64,000 nucleotides of DNA from Bacteroidales bacterium (GTDB lineage: Bacteria; Bacteroidota; Bacteroidia; Bacteroidales; VadinHA17), in contig JADJLX010000002.1 of assembly GCA_016709865.1 (NCBI GenBank), forward strand, positions 124,001 to 188,000, written 5' to 3'. Numbering within the stretch: the stretch's first letter is position 1; every line of letters begins with the position of its first letter. A program made the translations under genes and the position numbers. The notes under the pieces are model-generated. The model worked only from the letters and a program-made list of their open reading frames with translations, was not told where the DNA came from and ran no database searches. Positions 10,156-19,315 of the stretch are shown piece after piece.

Positions 10156-11157
10156 ATGGAAAAAACCGAAAATATAAATAATAGCAGCAAACCCGACTGG
10201 ATGACTATTATATCAAGGTATAACAAACCCAATGCTCTCAAAAGCTGGTGGCAGGTAGTCAATTCAATGGGACCATATATAATACTATGGATATTAATGA
10301 TCAAATCTATTGAAATATCTTACTGGCTTACTCTTCTGCTTTCTGTTTTTGCTGCGGGTTTCATGGTAAGGATATTCATAATTTTTCACGACTGCGGGCA
10401 TGGATCATTCTTCAAATCAAAAGTGCTCAACAGGATTGTTGGAATAATCACAGGCCTCATTGTCTTCACACCATATAATAAATGGCATCACGAGCATAAG
10501 ATTCATCATCAGACAGTCGGGAATCTTGACAAACGGGGAGTGGGTGATGTTATGACACTTACAGTTGATGAGTATCAGAAGCTATCAAAGTGGAAGAAGC
10601 TTTATTACCGGATCTACCGTAACCCGGTAGTTCTTTTCGGAATTGCACCGATAATTATTTTTACAATTGCTCAGAGGTTTCCAAAAAAAAATATGAACTT
10701 AACCGAGAAACTTTACGTTCATTTATCAAGCCTAGCTCTGGCAGCAGCTGTAGTCGCTCTCATTTTTCTTATTGGCTGGAAGACTTTTCTTCTTGTCCAG
10801 ATTCCGATCCTGTATATAGCAACTGCGCACGGAGTATGGCTATTTTACGTACAGCATCAGTTCAGAGATGTTTTATGGTCTAAGGCTGAGAACTGGGATT
10901 ACATGAACACAGCATTAAAGGGCAGTTCTATGTTTAAACTTCCTTTTCTTCTGAACTGGTTCACCGGAAATATAGGATATCATCATATCCACCATCTGAG
11001 TCCAATGATCCCGAATTATAATCTGAAAAAATGTCACAGGGAAAATGCAATATTTCAGCAGGTAAAGCCAATTACATTCTGGAGTGCATTTGAATCGGCA
11101 CTTTTAAAGCTGTATGATGAAAAGAGCGGCAGGCTGGTAAAATTCAGCGAAATTTAA
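10156..11157 (+). CDS. Membrane fatty acid desaturase
   Basis: A 333-residue integral membrane di-iron desaturase. Three histidine boxes are present: HDCGH (residues 78-82), HHEHKIHH (111-118) and HHIHH (276-280), spaced by hydrophobic hairpins as in acyl-lipid desaturases of the delta-12/omega-3 group. It would insert a double bond into membrane acyl chains using O2 and reduced ferredoxin, so the host meets oxygen at least sometimes. Regiospecificity cannot be read from sequence. It is transcribed alone from a promoter with a clear -7 box. Confidence 0.9.
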   Translation: MEKTENINNSSKPDWMTIISRYNKPNALKSWWQVVNSMGPYIILWILMIKSIEISYWLTLLLSVFAAGFMVRIFIIFHDCGHGSFFKSKVLNRIVGIITGLIVFTPYNKWHHEHKIHHQTVGNLDKRGVGDVMTLTVDEYQKLSKWKKLYYRIYRNPVVLFGIAPIIIFTIAQRFPKKNMNLTEKLYVHLSSLALAAAVVALIFLIGWKTFLLVQIPILYIATAHGVWLFYVQHQFRDVLWSKAENWDYMNTALKGSSMFKLPFLLNWFTGNIGYHHIHHLSPMIPNYNLKKCHRENAIFQQVKPITFWSAFESALLKLYDEKSGRLVKFSEI

Positions 11158-11169
11158 ATTACCCTCTTC

Positions 11170-11562
11170 CTACCCTATTCTGATTGCAATGAGATAGGTT
11201 ACCACGGAAACTGATGCTGACAACACCATTCCCCAGATCAGGTCTACTATTGTGACTATTATCGGCCAGTCCTTAAGAGTGGCCAGGTTTGTAAGATCGT
11301 ATGTGGAATAGGTTATCAGTCCGAAGAATGCCCCGAATAATAAAGCATTCAGCCATGACTGTTTTTCGACAGCAGGTGAAATAACGAAAGTTACAAGACC
11401 AGTAATAAACAAAAGGTAAAATATTATCGCCGGTACCCACCCTACGTCAGGTCGCATCAGGAAACCAAGATGCTGACTATAGAATTTTTTGGCAACTAAT
11501 CCGAGCCATAGCATGTCGATGGCGAAAAATACAGGCAGTGCAATAAAAAAGAGCTTTATCAT
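11170..11562 (-). CDS. DUF2177 family membrane protein
   Basis: A 130-residue protein with four hydrophobic segments, matching DUF2177. Family-typical stretches include FFAIDMLWLGLVAKKFY near the N-terminus and GLITYSTYDLTNLATLKDWP in the middle. Function is unknown. It converges on the desaturase gene, with only 12 bp between the stops, so the two transcripts may overlap. Confidence 0.8.
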   Translation of the reverse strand: MIKLFFIALPVFFAIDMLWLGLVAKKFYSQHLGFLMRPDVGWVPAIIFYLLFITGLVTFVISPAVEKQSWLNALLFGAFFGLITYSTYDLTNLATLKDWPIIVTIVDLIWGMVLSASVSVVTYLIAIRIG

Positions 11563-11662
11563 ATAAAAAATATTGATCTGTACTAAGTTATGTTTATTCT
11601 TTCGAAGAAACAGCCGTACAGATCAATAAGTTCAATTAACAAACAAGTATTTTAAACAGATC

Positions 11663-12202
11663 CTATTTTGCAGGAGCGGTTACTGCAGCAGGTGCAGCCG
11701 CAGGCTTAACCTGTTTTGATTCAATAAATTTCTTCTGTTCTTCGGTAAGCAAACTTTCCATGGCCTTTTTGTGAGCATCGCGCAGGCTCTGCATTTTAGC
11801 AGTTACCTCTTCACGGAGTTTTTTCATCTCCTCCTGCTGTTTTACCTGCAGATCGGCCATATCTTTTTTCTGCTTCTCGGTTACATTCGGAAGGCTTTCA
11901 TTAATAAGTCTACCCGGACCCACTGGTCCGCGGCCATTCCTGAAATTATATCCGGCGCCTCGTCCCATTCCTGCCATCGGACCCATTCCCATACCATGAC
12001 GCATTCCATTCATTTGCCTCTGATCATTAAACTGTCCCCGCGGGGTCATTCGTCCCGGAGCCAAATCAGGTCTGAATTCTCTTGTTCTTACTGAGTCGGT
12101 ACGCATACCATTTCCTCTCATTCCTCTCTGTGCATTAAGTGTTCCGCCAAATGCTAACAGGATCATCAGTAGAAGTCCTGTCATTTTTACTGTTGTTTTC
12201 AT
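11663..12202 (-). CDS. Exported Spy/CpxP-like protein (LTxxQ-type)
   Basis: A 179-residue secreted protein. After a signal peptide (MKTTVKMTGLLLMILLAFGGTLNAQ) comes a low-complexity Arg/Gly/Met-rich stretch (MRHGMGMGPMAGMGRGAGY), then a long amphipathic helix (residues about 105-165) ending in LLTEEQKKFIESK, the LTxxQ-like motif of Spy/CpxP-type periplasmic chaperones. The Met- and His-rich segment could bind metal. The tail is Ala/Pro-rich. It is a stand-alone gene; the Spy relation rests on motif and layout only. Confidence 0.6.
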   Translation of the reverse strand: MKTTVKMTGLLLMILLAFGGTLNAQRGMRGNGMRTDSVRTREFRPDLAPGRMTPRGQFNDQRQMNGMRHGMGMGPMAGMGRGAGYNFRNGRGPVGPGRLINESLPNVTEKQKKDMADLQVKQQEEMKKLREEVTAKMQSLRDAHKKAMESLLTEEQKKFIESKQVKPAAAPAAVTAPAK

Positions 12203-12352
12203 AATTATCGTTTTTTAATTTGTTTATTTTCAACTAAGCCGGAGAAGAAGTTGTACACCATCCTGATCCGTCTGTTTAATCAATAGACAATCATAAATCA
12301 GGTTATATTCTTAAAAAGAAAACATTAACAGTAGATTAACACAGGAGAAAAA

Positions 12353-12386
12353 AAGAAGGCCCCAAAATGGAGCCTCTTTGAAAAAA
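12353..12386 (-). terminator. Imperfect hairpin with T-run after the 12.4-kb gene
   Basis: Read on the minus strand, AAAGAGGC and GCCTTCTT form an imperfect stem around an 11-nt loop, followed by a run of T. It lies just past the stop of the gene ending at 12403. Confidence 0.45.
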
Positions 12387-12402
12387 TCCAGAATCTCAAA
12401 AG

Positions 12403-12918
12403 CTATTTTTTATCATAAACTCTTTTGGTTGTGACTTCAGCACCATCCATACCTGGTCTGGTCGATGTAACTGTAAGAGTTTTAGCATCGGTAAGTGTCC
12501 ATACCTCGGTAGTTTTCATTTCCCGGTCGCCGAAAGTACTTACTGTAACTATCGTAAGGGCTTTACCATCAGCTGACCATGTTGCAGTTGATTTGCTTTC
12601 GCCTCTCTGTGTTGTGTTTACAGTTTCTTTTCCGTCAAGGGTATACTTGGTTGTTGTTGTAGTTGCGGTACCATCCTGTCCGGTTCTTGTTCTTGTAACA
12701 GAAAGGAGATTAGCATCCTGAGTAGCTGTGAAGTCGCCGCCACCCATTCTCATGCCGCCACCACCCTGGCCACCAGCAGGAGCCGGAGTACTTTTCTCTG
12801 CATTTGCAACCCAGCTGCCGGCGAAATTAGCTTTGCCAGCCTGTGCATTAATCATTACAGGCGCGATAAGAGCCAGAACGATTGTAATTGATAGGAATCT
12901 CATAAAACTTTTTTTCAT
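12403..12918 (-). CDS. Exported protein of unknown function, Thr-rich beta repeats
   Basis: The ATG at 12918 starts a signal peptide (MKKSFMRFLSITIVLALIAP) and gives about 171 residues; an upstream ATG at 12957 would add 13 untypical residues. The mature protein has a Gly-rich linker (GGQGGGGMRMGGGD) and then alternating beta-strand-like segments rich in Thr (TATTTTTKYTLDGKETVNTTQRG, STATWSADGKALTIV). The pattern resembles small Bacteroidota beta-barrel or lipocalin-like exported proteins. I do not recognise the function. Confidence 0.6.
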   Translation of the reverse strand: MKKSFMRFLSITIVLALIAPVMINAQAGKANFAGSWVANAEKSTPAPAGGQGGGGMRMGGGDFTATQDANLLSVTRTRTGQDGTATTTTTKYTLDGKETVNTTQRGESKSTATWSADGKALTIVTVSTFGDREMKTTEVWTLTDAKTLTVTSTRPGMDGAEVTTKRVYDKK

Positions 12919-13034
12919 ATTAGAAGAATTTAAGTGAGTTGATTTTGTATATGACAACTAATCTACTGAAAATATTCCCGCAAAATTGAAAAAAAACACC
13001 AAAATGTTCTTAAACATTTTTCAGGCTATTTATA

Positions 13035-13475
13035 CTAAAAATCAACTCTTACCGGAAGCACTGCTGAGATATTGCCAACTGCAATCCAGTCATCTGTATT
13101 CGGGAATGAAGACTTATCTATCCGCAGAGGCTTAACAGGCTTAATATCGGTAAGACCAATAAGGACAAGATACCTTTTTCCGGCTATCTGTTCAAATTGT
13201 TTATCGGGCAACTGAAGCCTGTCCTGGTGATTAATTATTGTCTCATATGACTCTTCAACACTTAGCTTTTCAGTATTAAGCACGGAAGATACAACACCAC
13301 TTGCCTTAATTTCACCCTCTCCGTTATTATTTACAAAATAGAGTACGTCACCTTCATTTACCCTTCCATAAGGTAATTTCCGTCCGCTGGCTCCTCTGAT
13401 AATCATTGATTTATTGCCCTTTACAAGATTCTCAAGTTCCCGGGACCTCCAATCGAGGTAAACAACATGATCCAT
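13035..13475 (-). CDS. PUA/ASCH-like small protein, probable nucleic acid binder
   Basis: A 146-residue soluble protein without a signal peptide. The order of elements fits PUA-like folds (ASCH/EVE group): a K-S-M-I-I-R-G segment, then GRVNEGDVLYFVNNNGEGEIKASGVVSSV, the usual beta-barrel edge with a GD turn, and a final strand pair. Such domains bind RNA or modified bases. The assignment rests on pattern only. It is transcribed alone and divergently from the carbohydrate locus that starts at 13641. Confidence 0.5.
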   Translation of the reverse strand: MDHVVYLDWRSRELENLVKGNKSMIIRGASGRKLPYGRVNEGDVLYFVNNNGEGEIKASGVVSSVLNTEKLSVEESYETIINHQDRLQLPDKQFEQIAGKRYLVLIGLTDIKPVKPLRIDKSSFPNTDDWIAVGNISAVLPVRVDF

Positions 13476-13640
13476 TCTGCATTAGTTTTAGGTTAGTCAT
13501 CTATAAAGACGGTAATATTTTACAAATGTTACATAAATTAATACAAATATTTAGTTAACAGAGTGTTAACGTATTGTTAATGATTCCGGATAGTTGGCAA
13601 AAGATATTTTGACTATCTTTTATGACTTAAATAAAGAGAA

Positions 13641-15803
13641 ATGAACAGAAGGAATTTCATTAAATCCACCTCGGCAGCTACTGGAGCATATCTTCTTACA
13701 GATCCTTCAGCATTCGGAATTTTTGGACTTCAACAGGAGGCTGAATGGTTCAATAAACCAATGAGATGGGCTCAACTTACATTAGTAGAAAATGATCCCG
13801 GGAAATTTGATCCCGACTTCTGGCTAAGTTACTTTAAAAAGATCCATGCTGACGGGGCCACCCTCAGTGCCGGGGGTGTGGTGGCATACTATCCTACAAA
13901 TATTCCACTGCATCACAGAAGCAACTGGCTGGGAGAAAGCGATCCTTTCGGATACCTTGTTGAAGGAAGCAGAAAGATGAAAATGTCAATTATTGCCAGG
14001 ACTGATCCGCACGCTGCACGGCAGGATGTGTTTGATGCTCATCCCGACTGGATTGCAGTTACTGCGAATGGTGAAAAGAGACGTCACTGGGCTAATAAGG
14101 AATTATGGGTGACATGCGCTCTTGGACCCTACAATTTTGAGTTTATGAGCCAGGTCCATAAGGAGATCATGGAACGATATAAGCCGGATGGCATTTTCTC
14201 GAATCGCTGGGCCGGACATGGTATATGTTATTGTGAACATTGCCGTAGAAATTTCAAAGAATATTCAGGGCTTGAATTGCCTGAAAGTAATGACAGGTTC
14301 GACAAGACTTATCAGAAATATATTGAATGGAGCACGGGCAGGTTAAAAGAGCTATGGTTGTTATGGGATGGGATCATCAGAAAGGAAAAAGCCGAATCGA
14401 GGTTTATTCCTAACGGATTCCCCGACAAAGTTATTACCGGACAATTATCTGACATAGTCTTTACAGACCACCAGGCAAGAAGCGGCTCAACTCTGCCATG
14501 GTCAAACGGAAAAGTTGCCAAGGAGTTACGAGCCTCAATAGGAATGAAACCACTTGGTGGAATTTTCAGTGTCGGTGTCGAGGAACAGTACAGATGGAAA
14601 GATTCGGTACAAACGGAGGCGGAGATAAGAGTCTGGGTAGCTGAGGGTACGGCAAATGGAATGCATCCGTGGTTCACCAAGTTTTCAGGAGTATTATACG
14701 ATAAACGATGGCTTGATATTGTTGATAAGATTTATCAGGTGCATTACAGAAATGAAAGTTATCTCAGAAATACTTCACCTATGGCGCGGGTTGGAATGGT
14801 ATTTAAAGAACAGAATCCAAATTATGGCAGCGAAACCTGGCAACAAAGAAATGGCGATCATGCTTCAGGTATGTATCATGCACTAATAGAGGACCGTATG
14901 CCTTTTGAAATGGTAAATGACAGGCTTCTGGATGAAGAACATTTAAAACAGTTCCGGCTTCTTATACTTCCGAATATTGCTACTCTTTCGAAAGAGCAAT
15001 GTGACCAGATAAGAAAATTTGTAATCGCAGGAGGAAGTATCCTGGCAACTTTCGAAACATCTCTTTATGATGAGGAAGGTAGAAGAAGGATGGATTTCGG
15101 ACTGGCAGATCTGTTCGGAGTTTCTTATGATAAAGGTGTTGAAGGACCAATGCAAAACAGTTATCTGCGTTTGAAGAAGGATAGTTCATCAGGTCAGTTT
15201 CATCCGGTACTAAAGGACCTTGAGGAAGCATACCGTATCATTAATACAGTTAATATGGTAAAGGTTATTCCAAGAGCCACATTCCCCGATCCTGTAACTC
15301 ATATACCAACTTATCCTGATCTTCCGATGGAAGATGTTTATCCGAGAATCCCCGAGACAAATACACGTGGTCTCTTCCTTCGCGAAACCAATAAAGGACG
15401 CATAGCTTATTTCCCCGGAGATATTGACAGAACCTTCTGGCAGATAATGAGCGCTGATCATGGTAAACTTCTCCGAAATACCATCAGATGGGCCCTCAAA
15501 GAAGAACCAATTATTGAGGTAAAAGGGCCGGGAGTACTTGATGTTACACTATGGAGACAGCAGAACTCAATGACTGTACACTTGGTAAACCTGACAAATC
15601 CGATGATGATGAAAGGACCTTTCAGAGAATTGATTCCGGTTGGCGCAGATATAAGTATAAACATTCCTCAAAATACTAAAGTCACAGCAGTTAAACTCCT
15701 TGTTGGCGAAAGACCGGCATCATATGTAATAAAAGATAACAGGATTGAACTTAATGTTGGTCATATCCTTGACCATGAGATAATAGGAATAGATCTTGAA
15801 TAA
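13641..15803 (+). CDS. Tat-exported glycoside hydrolase-like protein (GHL6 / beta-galactosidase trimerisation type)
   Basis: A 720-residue protein. It starts with a twin-arginine signal (MNRRNFIKSTSAATGAYLL). Residues about 40-340 form a TIM-barrel hydrolase-like domain of the GHL6 kind, with conserved pieces such as ARTDPHAARQDVFDAHPDW and a CxxC pair (CYCEHCRRNF). Residues about 400-560 resemble the beta-galactosidase trimerisation (class-I-amidotransferase-like) domain, followed by a small C-terminal beta domain. It would act on a glycoside in the periplasm; the substrate is unknown. The next gene follows after 26 bp and also has a Tat signal, so the two are probably one operon. Confidence 0.7.
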   Translation: MNRRNFIKSTSAATGAYLLTDPSAFGIFGLQQEAEWFNKPMRWAQLTLVENDPGKFDPDFWLSYFKKIHADGATLSAGGVVAYYPTNIPLHHRSNWLGESDPFGYLVEGSRKMKMSIIARTDPHAARQDVFDAHPDWIAVTANGEKRRHWANKELWVTCALGPYNFEFMSQVHKEIMERYKPDGIFSNRWAGHGICYCEHCRRNFKEYSGLELPESNDRFDKTYQKYIEWSTGRLKELWLLWDGIIRKEKAESRFIPNGFPDKVITGQLSDIVFTDHQARSGSTLPWSNGKVAKELRASIGMKPLGGIFSVGVEEQYRWKDSVQTEAEIRVWVAEGTANGMHPWFTKFSGVLYDKRWLDIVDKIYQVHYRNESYLRNTSPMARVGMVFKEQNPNYGSETWQQRNGDHASGMYHALIEDRMPFEMVNDRLLDEEHLKQFRLLILPNIATLSKEQCDQIRKFVIAGGSILATFETSLYDEEGRRRMDFGLADLFGVSYDKGVEGPMQNSYLRLKKDSSSGQFHPVLKDLEEAYRIINTVNMVKVIPRATFPDPVTHIPTYPDLPMEDVYPRIPETNTRGLFLRETNKGRIAYFPGDIDRTFWQIMSADHGKLLRNTIRWALKEEPIIEVKGPGVLDVTLWRQQNSMTVHLVNLTNPMMMKGPFRELIPVGADISINIPQNTKVTAVKLLVGERPASYVIKDNRIELNVGHILDHEIIGIDLE

Positions 15804-15829
15804 TAAACCTTAAAAAACCTGAAAATATT

Positions 15830-17116
15830 ATGGGAACAAACCGCAGAAAATTTATTAAGACTTCAATAGCCGGAGGCATTGCAGCAACGATTCCTCTTAA
15901 TTCATCCGGCTTTTCTTCTGAACAGGTATCGGAAAAAATTAAGAGCAATTATACAAAACTCGATGAGGTATTAAAGAGACCTGTTTTCAAAAGGGAGTTC
16001 TATTCCAATCCGGTAATTATTGAAAAACTGGAGTTGCTCAGATATAAAAACAGTTTCCTGTGCAGGGTCAGGTCTAAAGACGGAGCTGAGGGCATATCGG
16101 TAGGACATAGCGGCCAGTTAAGGTCGTTATACCCGATTTTTACCAATCTGTTGCAACCATTTTTTATAAATAAGGATGCTCGCGATCTTGATCTTCTTAT
16201 TGAAAAAGTTTATATCTACCAGCTTAATTTCAGACTGTCGGGAATGGCTCTGGGTGTACCGCTTGCCACTATTGAGTTTGCAATACTTGATATGATGGGA
16301 AGAATTGCAAATAAGCCTTTGGGAAAACTAATCGGAGATATTCATAATCCGGCTGTTGCTGTATACCAGGCTACTGAATACCGAGAAAAACCGGTAGCAG
16401 AATCAATGGAACTGATAAAAAGAGATGTAGCAGAATATAATGCAAAGGCTCTCAAGATCAAAGTCGGGGGGCTTATGTTCGGTACTGCAGATATTAATGC
16501 CGTTGGTCCTCCCGGAAGGACTGAAACGATTATTCCGCTTGTCAGGAAAACATTTGGTGATGATATGGTTTTATATGGAGATTCGAATGGATTCTATTCA
16601 GTTGAGGAGGCCATAAGAGTTGGAAGACTACTCGAGGATTACAATTTTCAGTTTTTTGAAGAACCGGTCCATTTCGACTGGTATGAGGAAACCAAACAGG
16701 TAGCCGATGCCCTCAGTATTCCTGTTGCCGGAGGAGAACAGGAATATAGTTTGCATGGCTTCCGCTGGTTAATCGCAAATGATGGTCTTCAGATAGTACA
16801 GCCTGATTATTTCTATTTCGGAGGAATGATCAGGGCAATGAAGGTTGCGATGATGGCAAACGCTTTTGGCAAACCATGTACTCCTCATATGACCGGTGGA
16901 GATCTGGGATTCCTTTATATGATTCATTTTGTATCAGCACTTCCCAATGCCCTGCCCTACCACGAATTCAAGGGATTTAAAACGGATATTGTTTACGAAT
17001 GCAAAACATCGCCGCTTAAAAGTGTAAATGGCGTTGTAAAAGTCCCGACCGGACCAGGGTCAGGAGTTGATATTGATCCGGATTATTCAGGAAAATTTCA
17101 GGTTATAACCAGTTAA
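15830..17116 (+). CDS. Tat-exported enolase-superfamily enzyme (mandelate racemase/muconate lactonizing type)
   Basis: A 428-residue protein with a Tat signal (TNRRKFIKTSIAGGIAATI). The barrel carries the mandelate-racemase subgroup residues: K209-I-K211 (KxK), metal ligands D251, E277 and E303 with 26-residue spacing, and H353 in TPHMTGGD. These sites fit a Mg2+-dependent acid-sugar dehydratase or epimerase. A periplasmic location is unusual for this superfamily, though Tat-exported members occur in Bacteroidota. It shares the operon with the hydrolase upstream. The substrate is probably a sugar acid. Confidence 0.82.
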   Translation: MGTNRRKFIKTSIAGGIAATIPLNSSGFSSEQVSEKIKSNYTKLDEVLKRPVFKREFYSNPVIIEKLELLRYKNSFLCRVRSKDGAEGISVGHSGQLRSLYPIFTNLLQPFFINKDARDLDLLIEKVYIYQLNFRLSGMALGVPLATIEFAILDMMGRIANKPLGKLIGDIHNPAVAVYQATEYREKPVAESMELIKRDVAEYNAKALKIKVGGLMFGTADINAVGPPGRTETIIPLVRKTFGDDMVLYGDSNGFYSVEEAIRVGRLLEDYNFQFFEEPVHFDWYEETKQVADALSIPVAGGEQEYSLHGFRWLIANDGLQIVQPDYFYFGGMIRAMKVAMMANAFGKPCTPHMTGGDLGFLYMIHFVSALPNALPYHEFKGFKTDIVYECKTSPLKSVNGVVKVPTGPGSGVDIDPDYSGKFQVITS

Positions 17117-17148
17117 AAGAAAGATTTTTTTCTAACGTTTAATTGGCG

Positions 17149-17156
17149 TAAATTTG
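17149..17156 (+). promoter_or_regulatory. Candidate -7 box TAAATTTG
   Basis: A perfect TAnnTTTG match lies 35 bp upstream of the start codon at 17192, where a Bacteroidota -7 element is expected. No clear -33 TTTG is present. Confidence 0.4.
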
Positions 17157-17191
17157 ATTAGTTCTTTCTCAACAGACTAAAATTTACTGCC

Positions 17192-18154
17192 ATGAAAAAG
17201 GTATTTTCTTTAATAACTATTCAGGCTTTAGTGATTTTGTCACTTCAGGCACAACCTGTTACAGAGTACAGTTACAAATTTGACAATGGGATAACTGTCA
17301 AGACTGAAAGATGCTGGAACCAGGTATGGGTTCAGCAGAGCTATGCCGCAATGAATGCTGCCGACAAGACAGCGTTGAATGTTGATATCAGGACACTGGG
17401 AGATCTTATTTCCGGATCTTCCTTCAAACTTTTCAGCGGAAACAAGGAAGTAAAAACCCAGGGAGCAGCCTCTGGTACATACGATTTGAAACTGACTTTC
17501 AAATTATCAGCAAAACCCGGGACACTCGGTTTTGTTGTCAAGAATGTCATTATTAAACCGAATACAAAGACAACAGTATCAATAACTCTGTATGATTATC
17601 AGATCACAGTAACAGAGTCACCGGCACCGCAGGCAGGTCTGGCATCCTACGAATCAGTTGTTAACAGATGCAAAACAAATACTATCCAGGATATTTATTT
17701 CGGAGTACCCACATTTTATTTACCGGGCAAACACGATGCATCAATTAATCCTGATAAAATTGCAGAGAAAACTAAAGGGAGTATAAAACCAAATACCTAT
17801 GATGTACTTGTTTCGGTAGGTATTTCCGGACAAACACATAAGATCTGGCTTGAGAATTTTAAGATGCAGCCCGATATTAAGTACCTGATAACAACAAATC
17901 TTAACGCCGGTGGAATAACCTATGCAGGCCCTCTCGACGTAAAAGGGATGCATCTCTATCCGGCAGGAACTGCTGCCCGCCAGACAGGCAATCCGGCTCC
18001 GAACAAATCAGCTGAGACAATAAGTTATGAGAAGGCAAAGATCACTAATTGCTGTTCACCAGGCACATATGATGTACTACTGAACCTGGGAAACAAGTAT
18101 GAGTGGAGAAAAAATGTCGCTATAACAACTGGTGCAAAGGCTGAGGTTAAATAA
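17192..18154 (+). CDS. Exported protein of unknown function with three internal repeats
   Basis: A 320-residue secreted protein with a signal peptide (MKKVFSLITIQALVILSLQA). Three beta-rich units follow a common pattern, G/N-TYD-(hydrophobic strand)-(K/R)-(I/V)-x-(I/L)-x-P: GTYDLKLTFKLSAKPG (about residue 95), NTYDVLVSVGISGQTHK (about 203) and GTYDVLLNLGNKYEWRK (about 291). Each is followed by a strand ending in a turn such as KPNTKTTVSITL. The fold looks Ig- or carboxypeptidase-regulatory-like, so it may be a ligand-binding surface protein. I do not recognise the family. Confidence 0.6.
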   Translation: MKKVFSLITIQALVILSLQAQPVTEYSYKFDNGITVKTERCWNQVWVQQSYAAMNAADKTALNVDIRTLGDLISGSSFKLFSGNKEVKTQGAASGTYDLKLTFKLSAKPGTLGFVVKNVIIKPNTKTTVSITLYDYQITVTESPAPQAGLASYESVVNRCKTNTIQDIYFGVPTFYLPGKHDASINPDKIAEKTKGSIKPNTYDVLVSVGISGQTHKIWLENFKMQPDIKYLITTNLNAGGITYAGPLDVKGMHLYPAGTAARQTGNPAPNKSAETISYEKAKITNCCSPGTYDVLLNLGNKYEWRKNVAITTGAKAEVK

Positions 18155-18298
18155 AAAAAACCTGTGGATTAATTTATAATTCTAATTCAGGAAAGAAGAT
18201 TCCTGTAATCAGTTTTTTAAGTGTTTTTAAGAAATCATTAATGCCGTTTTTAATTAAATTGCGGTAATAATTTCATTTGATAATTTCAAACTGATAAT

Positions 18299-19219
18299 AT
18301 GATTACACTTGGAATTCAAAGCGCCATTCTTGGAGATCTTTCTTTCGATGAGCTTATAGATTTCGCATCTGATAACGGATTTGCCTGTGTGGAACTAATG
18401 TGCTGGCCTAAAGGACAAGCCAACCGAAAATATGCCGGTGTCACACATATCGATGTTGCAGCCCTCGACGATAATGAAATAAGCAGAATCAATAAAAAAC
18501 TGAGGGAGAGAAATGTATTTATTTCAGGATTGGGTTACTATCCTAATCCCCTTGATCCTGATAAGGAAAAATCAGATTTCTATATCGATCATATTAAGAA
18601 GGTTATAGATGCATCTGCCCGTCTTGAAGTTGGCATAATGAATACGTTTATAGGTGCCGACTCCTCAAAACATGATGACGACAATTTCGCGAAGTTCATG
18701 GAGTTATGGCCCGCTATTATAAGGTATGCTGAAGAAAAAAATGTTAAAATAGGAATCGAGAACTGTCCGATGTTCTTTACCAGGGATGAATGGCCATCAG
18801 GAAATAACCTTGCCCACTCCCCTGCTCTCTGGAGAAGAATGTTTGAGGCTATTCCCTCGAAAAATTTCGGATTGAATTACGACCCGTCACATCTGATATG
18901 GCAAATGATGGATTATGTAAAACCCATTTTTGAATTCAGGGACAGGATTTTTCATGTACATATAAAAGATGCCAGGGTGCTGTGGGAAAAGATCAATGAA
19001 GTCGGTATTCTGACAACACCACTAAACCTCCACACTCCAAAGATTCCCGGACTTGGAGATATCAACTGGGGAAAATTCTTTTCGGCACTTTACGAAGTCG
19101 GGTATAAAGGAAGTGCCTGTATTGAGGTGGAAGATAAATCATTTGAAGGTTCCCTGGAAAACAGAAAAACAGCACTCCTCCAGAGCCGTAACTACCTCCG
19201 CCAGTTCTTAACGAAATAA
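18299..19219 (+). CDS. Sugar phosphate isomerase/epimerase family (AP-endonuclease-2 fold)
   Basis: A 306-residue cytoplasmic TIM-barrel protein of the xylose-isomerase-like family. Metal and catalytic positions are visible: GIENCP (Glu), NYDPSH (Asp/His), FHVHIKDAR (His) and CIEVEDKS (Glu). Homologues isomerise or epimerise free or phosphorylated sugars with a divalent metal. Unlike the related gene at 20991 it has no signal peptide, so it would work on substrate already imported. It lies in the same orientation as the DUF1080 gene that starts 96 bp downstream. Confidence 0.8.
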   Translation: MITLGIQSAILGDLSFDELIDFASDNGFACVELMCWPKGQANRKYAGVTHIDVAALDDNEISRINKKLRERNVFISGLGYYPNPLDPDKEKSDFYIDHIKKVIDASARLEVGIMNTFIGADSSKHDDDNFAKFMELWPAIIRYAEEKNVKIGIENCPMFFTRDEWPSGNNLAHSPALWRRMFEAIPSKNFGLNYDPSHLIWQMMDYVKPIFEFRDRIFHVHIKDARVLWEKINEVGILTTPLNLHTPKIPGLGDINWGKFFSALYEVGYKGSACIEVEDKSFEGSLENRKTALLQSRNYLRQFLTK

Positions 19220-19277
19220 TATAATGACTCCAAATTTGTCCCCCTCTCAGGGGGACCACAGGGGGTTCAAAACACAG

Positions 19278-19313
19278 ATAACCCAATAACCCAATAACCC
19301 AATAACCAATAAC
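19278..19313 (+). repeat. Octamer tandem array in the 5' leader of the DUF1080 gene
   Basis: Three perfect copies of ATAACCCA plus a shortened copy and a fragment. The array ends 2 bp before the ATG at 19316 and so occupies the whole ribosome-binding region. It has no purine-rich SD-like sequence. Confidence 0.85.
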
Positions 19314-19315
19314 TT

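Noticed and set aside
12425..12937. Val-rich and Pro-rich frames on the plus strand opposite the exported protein at 12.4 kb
   Set aside because: They mirror the Thr-rich coding sequence and lack independent support; the minus-strand gene has a signal peptide.
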